Part shown: in pieces, positions 61,601 through 64,000 of the stretch
How the letters are laid out: the number at the start of each line of letters is the position of its first letter
Numbering within the stretch: the first letter of the stretch is position 1
Source of the DNA: Siphonodentalium dalli
Lineage: Eukaryota; Mollusca; Scaphopoda; Gadilida; Siphonodentaliidae
DNA: 64,000 nt
Assembly: GCA_032622095.1 (NCBI GenBank)
Contig: CP136061.1
Coordinates: 215,046,373-215,110,372 of the forward strand
Direction of reading: 5' to 3'
Notes under the pieces: model-generated
Told to the model about the DNA's origin: nothing
The model's database searches: none
The model's input: only the letters and a program-made list of their open reading frames with translations
Made by a program: the position numbers and the translations under genes

Positions 61601-63309
61601 CATGTTCAACATGTGAATAATTATTTTGTGCAAAAACAAAAACAAAAGAGGGTAAAGTTACAACCAATATACCTGAAGCTAAATGAAAGGCAGTACAGAT
61701 CGATGACCGCTTGGCATTGTTGACATTGTTTGAGGTTCCAAAACAGTGAAGATAGGGCCTACTACAGCTGGATCTTTATACAAGACTCTAAACTGGCACA
61801 CAATGCAACATTATTACTGGCAGGCTTTCAATCCACAAGTTTTGGCGACAATGCCGACCATGTGGCATTGTTGACATGCCTCCAAGAGATTCCACAAGGG
61901 ATATGGAAATATGCTACCATCGGCTATTTATACGTGGCGTAAATTTACTGGTTATCTAGCGAAATTGAGATAATATTGATCAAAGATGAACATATTTCAG
62001 AATATAGAATTTGGCACATTATTTTGTATATGATCATTTTTCTTTGGGCGATTGCAACAAATTTTGAGGTCTCTCAGTGTAATAGCTAGTATGGCATTGT
62101 TTTATATATAAGCTGCAGTTTTCTTTTATAAAAAACCTTCTTTCCTTTTGTAACTCATATTGATTGTTCAAGGAATCTATTTAACTGACACTTTGCTGAT
62201 GTATTCAACTGACACTTGTACATTTTGTGAGTCGAGATGTCACAGAAACCGAGTGTGTCGATCGACAATTGTCTATTATGGCACCAGTCTCTTTGATGTG
62301 ATGATTGGTTTGAATTGTCCTGCCAAAGCGTTAGCCAACACTATGTAGACAACTATCCACATGCTATGAGCTACTGATTATGTCTTATTCAGGCATCAAA
62401 AGTGTATGATTGACTGCAACTTGTTAATCGTCAGTGTTGGTGGTCGCCATATAGGGTCTGTAACCGAAATATCAAGTCATGTTTGGGGATAGGAATGAGG
62501 CCGGTGGACGACTGGTCTGCCATAGTAGCAGAAACCCTGGTACATGGTTATCATTTAGAATAGACTGGCTTTCTACTGTCTAGTGCCATGTATTAATATA
62601 CTTGTCAATTTTATTAGCTTTGTCTACTACTTATGCCAGTATGCTTGTTTAGCTTTTCACAACTATGAACCAATCATGTTCTACCTCCAGTAAGAAACAG
62701 CATCTTTGATTGGCCCTAAAGCCACGCAATATATCCCTTGTTTACGTCTAGAGCCTCAAAATAAGGGAAACCAAGACAACCGTTTCATTGTCTCTCTCTG
62801 GCTTACTTTTTTCATGACATCATTTATGTTGAACAGATCGATAGAATTTTTTTACATATTGTGCTGATATCATTCTTTGGGTTAACTGTCAAATTTCTAT
62901 GAATGACCAGGACTGTCGGCAGAATACGTTATTATGGTGACGGCTTGAAGCCTATGTTCAACCTCTTCGCTCCAAGCCGTCAATGTCACACCATGTTACT
63001 GTCAATCCACCACAATAACTTGAAATGATAATGCAAAATGTGCATGGAATTTGTTTTGCATAGATTGCTTACAATAAAAAATATCAATGAGGCTATCAAA
63101 AATCAGTGAGGGATTGCTTGAGAAACAAATAATTAATCTGGGATGGCCTAATGTTTCCTTATTTAATTTCAGAGTACACTTCTTTGGTGGTGTAACCCCC
63201 ACCGATAATCCTGGATTCTATCTAAAGTGTGTCGAGAACATCATTAGGTACTACGAAACACACCATTCAGATAAACCATTGGTTATCAACACTATGGGAT
63301 GGATACAAG
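40720..63309 (+). CDS. NOL9: NOL9 / GRC3 polynucleotide 5'-hydroxyl kinase, N-terminal 544 codons (7 exons)
   Basis: NOL9 is the nucleolar kinase that phosphorylates the 5'-hydroxyl of 26S pre-rRNA after Las1 cuts ITS2, which allows 28S/5.8S maturation. The CDS joins 40720-41090, 45063-45428, 46453-46991, 56194-56281, 57771-57868, 58440-58473 and 63173-63309. Phases agree at all six junctions. Residues 1-245 are Lys/Ser-rich and disordered, about 246-425 are the N-terminal domain. Walker A is GYKDCGKS (435-442). IECDVGQTEFTPPG (462-475) is the family's DxGQ segment, followed by GPPF (488-491) and LVINTMGWIQ (535-544). Walker A starts near residue 435, against roughly 300 in human from memory, because the N-terminus is longer. 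The 3' end is outside the window. No break was seen. Confidence 0.96.
41241..41453. mobile_element. foldback MITE family A, copy 6 (complete)
   Basis: A 213-bp palindrome starting 'cagtaatgctctaattaatc' and ending 'gagcattgctg' before TA. It lies in NOL9 intron 1. Confidence 0.93.
41604..41856. mobile_element. MITE family C copy 3, with a family-B hairpin inside
   Basis: TTAA at 41604-41607 and 41853-41856. The left terminus is 'ccctttgagtaccagg' and the right 'gggttgatacaaaaatcgac' to 'gcactcaaaggg'. A complete family-B hairpin (about 41732-41808) sits inside, close to the right TIR. Confidence 0.82.
41857..42074. other. NOL9 intron 1, unassigned
   Basis: No feature seen. Confidence 0.4.
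42075..42517. mobile_element. twin-hairpin family H, copy 5
   Basis: Starts 'caagcctgattatagtgtgt', ends '...aaactcaggcttg', with hairpins at about 42105-42193 and 42398-42488. No target duplication is visible at this copy. Confidence 0.88.
42537..43523. mobile_element. 987-bp hAT-type element with 8-bp target duplication and GGACCGG-rich ends
   Basis: CTCTCAAC is directly repeated at 42529-42536 and 43524-43531. The TIRs are 'tagtgatgcggaccggaccg' and the inverse of 'tagtgatgtggaccggaccg'. Each end carries many 'ggaccgg' or 'ccggtcc' words (about 42543-42636 and 43395-43515), while the 750-bp middle is AT-rich and non-coding. The TIR and the 8-bp duplication identify hAT. It lies in NOL9 intron 1. 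Confidence 0.93.
43532..44245. other. NOL9 intron 1, unassigned
   Basis: No gene or clear repeat seen. Confidence 0.5.
44246..44697 (+). mobile_element. MITE family D, copy 5
   Basis: Starts TTAA and 'aggtactcaatccgattaga'; carries 'acaacaacaacaacatttcc' and 'ctgggccacaaataattgca'. The right end is partly decayed ('gagcgttaatttggataatc'). Confidence 0.82.
44778..44935. repeat. short inverted-terminus repeat
   Basis: 'ctagccctcataattggcaa' on the left is mirrored loosely by 'gaattaagagggttgtag' on the right; the middle carries several 'ggcaaagggttg' and 'attgccga' words. Tentative MITE. Confidence 0.45.
45063..45428 (+). CDS. NOL9: NOL9 exon 2
   Basis: Starts after 'ttttcaatccag' and ends before 'gtgagt'. 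It reads DDENVSERSSTQFRYGSRQT and continues through an acidic/basic low-complexity region to KLKRRESLGDNFNRP. It enters and leaves in phase 2. The sequence is not conserved, so the assignment rests on phase and splice sites linking two recognisable parts of NOL9. Confidence 0.88.
45429..46304. other. NOL9 intron 2, nothing recognised
   Basis: AT-rich intron sequence. Confidence 0.5.
46305..46412. repeat. foldback MITE family A, half copy (copy 7)
   Basis: Only one arm is present, from 'gagagcttcccgatgaatgg' to 'gggcattactg' followed by TA. It ends 40 bp before NOL9 exon 3. Confidence 0.88.
46453..46991 (+). CDS. NOL9: NOL9 exon 3 (N-terminal domain)
   Basis: Starts after 'ttacctaccttccag', ends before 'gtatgt', phase 1. 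It encodes about 180 residues (codons 246-425): PTSYKTPSGVVTCLSHSSRF, a FALKGSCQMTVISGAVTILG block, IYSPNCNSFLQLET, and ends VRKLCKSLNYD. The LKG-VTILGH pattern with the 'SP-SNSFL' segment is the N-terminal beta-sandwich of GRC3/NOL9 proteins. Confidence 0.93.
46992..47649. other. NOL9 intron 3, first part, nothing recognised
   Basis: No clear repeat or exon. Confidence 0.5.
47650..49450. repeat. tandem-repeat field (~165/330-bp units) in NOL9 intron 3
   Basis: Units share 'gccaccaaacttatatata', 'gtcaaaagtgg', 'agtcaggggtg', 'ccaaattgatacacattctt', 'gtgtggtttaaa' and 'gggtgagagatggggg'. At least eight half-units alternate between two related forms, giving a ~330-bp composite period. Diverged, non-coding. 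Confidence 0.75.
48082..48110 (+). repeat. 29-base poly-G tract
   Basis: An uninterrupted run of G within the tandem-repeat field, on the NOL9 coding strand and so in the intron RNA. Similar shorter G-rich sequence ('gggggttggggtggggtggg') occurs at the same place in the next unit (about 48397). Confidence 0.95.
49729..50225 (+). repeat. element I-like repeat rich in TCAAGGTCA
   Basis: Begins 'ctagctgggtacctgtcctg' and contains 'accccaaaaatggtgtaaat', 'cggcccagcggatatcgaga' and repeated 'caaggtca'. Related to 51717-52030. The class is unresolved. Confidence 0.65.
50226..51176. repeat. ~140-bp repeated segment and unassigned sequence
   Basis: 'gcattctttgtttcgtgaaa' and 'tctctctacgataacattgc' occur at about 50243 and 50383 and again in part near 50500. 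The rest is unassigned NOL9 intron 3. Confidence 0.55.
51177..51716 (+). mobile_element. element I, copy 2, with three 122-bp internal repeats
   Basis: Starts 'ctagccgatgagcccgacgt' and ends 'aggtcttcaaaatatatatg'. Three units of 122 bp carry 'gcgcatgcgc', 'ataccaaatttcaagtcgat' and 'gcccgataaaattcgta'-like blocks, as in copy 1. The 3' part reads 'aagtttcgtcccgatcggtc' followed by an 'acagacagacaaac' tract. Confidence 0.82.
51717..52675 (+). mobile_element. element I-like repeat with TCAAGGTCA motifs and a (CA)n tract
   Basis: Starts directly after element I copy 2 with 'ctagaaggtgacccgacttc' and a 'cgtccgggc' hairpin like that of element I. Carries 'gaaggtcaaggtcaggtgg'. Ends with 'aagtttcatcgaaatcggct', a (CA)n tract and 'ccaaaatatataatagatag'. 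The 3' organisation (host-like 'aaatcgg' block, simple repeat, AT-rich end) parallels element I. Confidence 0.65.
52594..52643 (+). repeat. (CA)n microsatellite
   Basis: About 25 CA units at the 3' end of the element I-like repeat. Confidence 0.95.
52676..54088. other. NOL9 intron 3, unassigned; paired small hairpins at right
   Basis: Nothing recognised until 54012-54080, where two copies of a hairpin unit ('gcccgctaaagcaggctgcc' and 'gcccgctttagcgggctgcc') lie in direct orientation. Confidence 0.5.
54089..54450 (-). mobile_element. MITE family E, copy 3
   Basis: TTAA at both ends (54089-54092, 54447-54450). Minus orientation, from 'agggatgtgaaacactccgg' to '...ccataatatgtcttt'. Its right TTAA is the left TTAA of the next element. 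Confidence 0.87.
54447..54902 (-). mobile_element. MITE family D, copy 6 (complete)
   Basis: TTAA at both ends, with TIRs 'aaaggtactcaatccgat' and 'atcggattgagtaccttt'. Its interior orientation is opposite to copy 1. It lies between two inverted family-E copies. Confidence 0.9.
54899..55272 (+). mobile_element. MITE family E, copy 4
   Basis: TTAA at both ends (54899-54902, 55269-55272), plus orientation, starting 'agacatattatggacttgtt' and ending 'ggagtgtttcacataacttt'. Confidence 0.87.
55269..55544. mobile_element. MITE family F, copy 1 (complete)
   Basis: TTAA at 55269-55272 and 55541-55544. The TIRs are 'ccctttctatacc' and its inverse 'agtatagaaaggg'. An inner hairpin is formed by 'aataagttcaacaaatgcc' and 'tttgttgaacttatt'. 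Confidence 0.85.
55745..56172. mobile_element. MITE family G, copy 4
   Basis: Runs from 'aaatatatcaactttgttct' to 'gagtgccttaggtcccttta'. It contains 'attattaataactctccagt' and a second inverted copy near 56040. Its right TTAA (56169-56172) is 21 bp from the NOL9 exon 4 acceptor. Confidence 0.8.
56194..56281 (+). CDS. NOL9: NOL9 exon 4 (Walker A)
   Basis: Starts after 'tttatacatttttcag' and ends before 'gttggt'. Joined in phase it reads EETLRVVTCGYKDCGKSALN then RLLINSLLN (residues 426-454). GYKDCGKS is the P-loop that binds ATP. The longer open frame over this exon is in a different frame and not the coding one. Confidence 0.96.
56640..56886. repeat. MITE family F, copy (F3)
   Basis: Contains the inner hairpin 'aaataagttcaacaaatg' / 'tttgttgaacttatttt', 'ccctccaaatgaataaga' and right-edge 'ccatttagtatttagtataa'. 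Confidence 0.7.
56887..57387. other. NOL9 intron 4, nothing recognised
   Basis: AT-rich intron sequence. Confidence 0.5.
57388..57545. repeat. foldback element family N, copy 2
   Basis: 'attttatacggaaccgagtt' on the left is mirrored by 'aacctcgtcc'-type sequence and 'ttacgtataaaatag' on the right around 'gccgaggtttaccgaggctc'. Inverse relative of 17074-17270. Confidence 0.65.
57771..57868 (+). CDS. NOL9: NOL9 exon 5 (DxGQ segment)
   Basis: Starts after 'ttctttttcag', ends before 'gtgagt'. The first base completes Ser455; the exon encodes VDKLCYIECDVGQTEFTPPG then CVSLTLVSKPIY (456-487). The IECDVGQTEFTPPG block is the most conserved motif of NOL9/GRC3 and Clp1 kinases after the P-loop. Confidence 0.97.
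57869..58439. other. NOL9 intron 5, nothing recognised
   Basis: AT-rich intron sequence. Confidence 0.5.
58440..58473 (+). CDS. NOL9: NOL9 exon 6 (34-nt microexon)
   Basis: Starts after 'ttcatgtttcag', ends before 'gtgagt'. It encodes GPPFCHQRFAE plus two bases of Lys (488-499). Phase 1 in and 2 out match both neighbours, and GPPF plus a His is expected at this place in NOL9. Too short to be found without the flanking exons. Confidence 0.92.
58506..58585. repeat. short tandem repeat (~22-bp unit)
   Basis: About four units of 'cagaattctgactttataaa' with small changes, running up to the Tigger-like element. Confidence 0.85.
58588..60502 (-). mobile_element. Tigger/pogo-like DNA transposon, internally deleted
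   Basis: The element is flanked by TA on both sides (58586-58587 and 60503-60504). The TIRs begin 'cagtcaatgccgctttattg' and, inverted, 'cagtcaatttcagttaattg', with a further shared 'atgcata' and 'gccgaaa'. It keeps only the first part of a transposase gene on the minus strand. It contains a 55-bp direct duplication (about 58955-59065) and a diverged pair of ~220-bp segments (59765-59985 and 59995-60175). It lies in NOL9 intron 6. Confidence 0.88.
59158..59433 (-). pseudogene. Tigger/CENP-B-type transposase, N-terminal fragment
   Basis: Starting at the ATG at 59433, about 92 codons run before a stop. Residues 1-60 begin MSSKRKRNDLSLADKYKVIK and contain the Psq/CENP-B N-terminal helix-turn-helix (EQKFTQTEIAKKLGCSQSQV). 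A basic block (NPHRKRQR) and GKDAEVEQAL follow, the start of the second DNA-binding domain. After that the sequence diverges. The DDE catalytic domain is absent. Function, if any, could only be DNA binding. Confidence 0.85.
60503..61022. other. NOL9 intron 6, nothing recognised
   Basis: No gene or clear repeat seen. Confidence 0.5.
61023..61088. repeat. MITE family B, left-end fragment
   Basis: TTAA then 'cactttcatgatgggagctt' and 'gtgcagcattaaagattctg'; the hairpin part is missing. Confidence 0.7.
61089..63172. other. NOL9 intron 6, with an unexplained open frame at 61367-61723
   Basis: One plus-strand frame of 118 codons (MHGKSCNEIVKQITICPAMK onward) and a following one at 61730-61942 are longer than average for this intron. 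I recognise no domain, and they may be chance or a decayed insert. Around 62920-63030 'ccaagccgtcaatgtcacac' echoes sequence at about 55600, a small repeat pair. Confidence 0.4.
63173..63309 (+). CDS. NOL9: NOL9 exon 7
   Basis: Starts after 'ccttatttaatttcag', ends before 'gtaact', leaving one base. It encodes VHFFGGVTPTDNPGFYLKCV, ENIIRYYETHHSDKPLVINT and MGWIQ (500-544). PLVINTMGW is a hallmark of NOL9. The remaining exons lie right of the window. Confidence 0.96.
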
Positions 63310-64000
63310 GTAACTAAAGATATGAATAATATGCTGATGTTGGCTACACGATATTAATAGTGGCTCTGATTACTTGTCATAGACTTTCTATATCCCGAAC
63401 CTCGGTTTTCTACATCAGTAGCATCAATCAGAACTGACTATTAGTAGCTCCAAGAAAAAAGTGTCCAATTGAAGTGATGAATGTCACACGATGTGACCTA
63501 ACTTGGGGGAAGCTTGTACACTTCCAGAAAAGAAATTTTGATGAGACTACGATAGACATTGTACATCAGTATGACTGAGTATGTTTACTGACTGGATATC
63601 GCCTAGCAACTGAAAGAACAATAATTCCCAATAAAAGGCAGTCATCTGTCATTGATGTTTTGGATGTAGCTAGCTGAAACAGGCTTAAAACGGAAGCTGA
63701 AACAGAGGTGCATGTGGCCCCTTTGTGTTTGATCAACAGAGCTGTTTTTTTTTTTTTAAATAAATAAATTATTTTTTGGATTGAACTCCTTGCTCAATTT
63801 AATTAAAAAAAAATTATTATTTATTTAATTTAATTTTTTAAGATCAAAATTATGAAAAATTAATGTTGTTATAGCATCTGGCAGGCTACACCAAGCCACC
63901 ACACCAAATTGGTTGAAATCAGTCCAAGGGTCTGGGAGAAAAATCCGAACAGACAGACAGATCCTAATCTATTATATATTTATAAGCATTTGTGTCATAT
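63310..64000. other. NOL9 intron 7 start, AT-rich tract and diverged repeat
   Basis: 63740-63840 is almost pure A/T with inverted 'aaataaataaatta' blocks. 63890-63965 carries 'ccaaattggttgaaatcagt' and 'gaacagacagacagatcc', the tail of a common invertebrate repeat. Confidence 0.55.

Overview
This window is intron-rich, AT-rich animal nuclear DNA. I read it as an invertebrate genome, probably lophotrochozoan and perhaps a mollusc. That guess rests on the spliced genes, the many short TA- and TTAA-bounded repeats, and divergent repeats built on 'cataactctg', 'accaaatttcattgagatc' and 'acggacagacagac'; the species is not determined. Most long open frames here lie in repeats and do not code.

Three conserved genes can be reconstructed from spliced exons with matching phases. 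(1) IMP4 (plus strand): its last three coding exons, 1203-3483, giving the C-terminal 92 residues of the SSU-processome protein; the 5' part is off the left edge. (2) BORCS6/lyspersin (minus strand): five coding exons from 28652 down to 20503, including the DUF2365 core; the extreme N- and C-termini were not located. (3) NOL9/GRC3 polynucleotide 5'-kinase (plus strand): seven coding exons, 40720-63309, giving 544 codons from the ATG through the Walker A motif, the aspartate-glutamine segment and the region after it; the C-terminus is off the right edge. IMP4 and NOL9 both act in ribosomal RNA processing (18S and ITS2 respectively), while BORCS6 is a lysosome-positioning subunit.

The rest is transposon-derived. 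0-1.2 kb: divergent repeats in an IMP4 intron. 3.5-9.5 kb: IMP4 3' flank, repeats with 'aagatggctgc' motifs, then a 2.5-kb TTAA-bounded element holding a long palindrome. 9.5-20.3 kb: many MITEs and a hAT derivative (19311-20333) that keeps the first exon of a transposase. 20.5-28.7 kb: BORCS6 with MITE-filled introns. 29-40 kb: gene-poor, with a broken unknown ORF (33.8-35.0 kb), a tRNA-like SINE head (35.3 kb) and a possible 1.6-kb TIR element. 40.7-63.3 kb: NOL9, whose introns hold a hAT element with an exact 8-bp target duplication, a 1.7-kb tandem-repeat field with a 29-G run, elements rich in TCAAGGTCA, a chain of TTAA-sharing MITEs and a deleted Tigger-like element.

The most unusual feature is the MITE organisation. 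Several unrelated families are bounded by TTAA, sometimes chained through a shared TTAA or inserted in one another; two families have a twin-hairpin design; one near-perfect foldback family recurs seven times; and MITE ends lie 21-40 bp from splice sites of NOL9 and BORCS6. No prokaryotic-type system, CRISPR array, rRNA or intact tRNA gene was seen.
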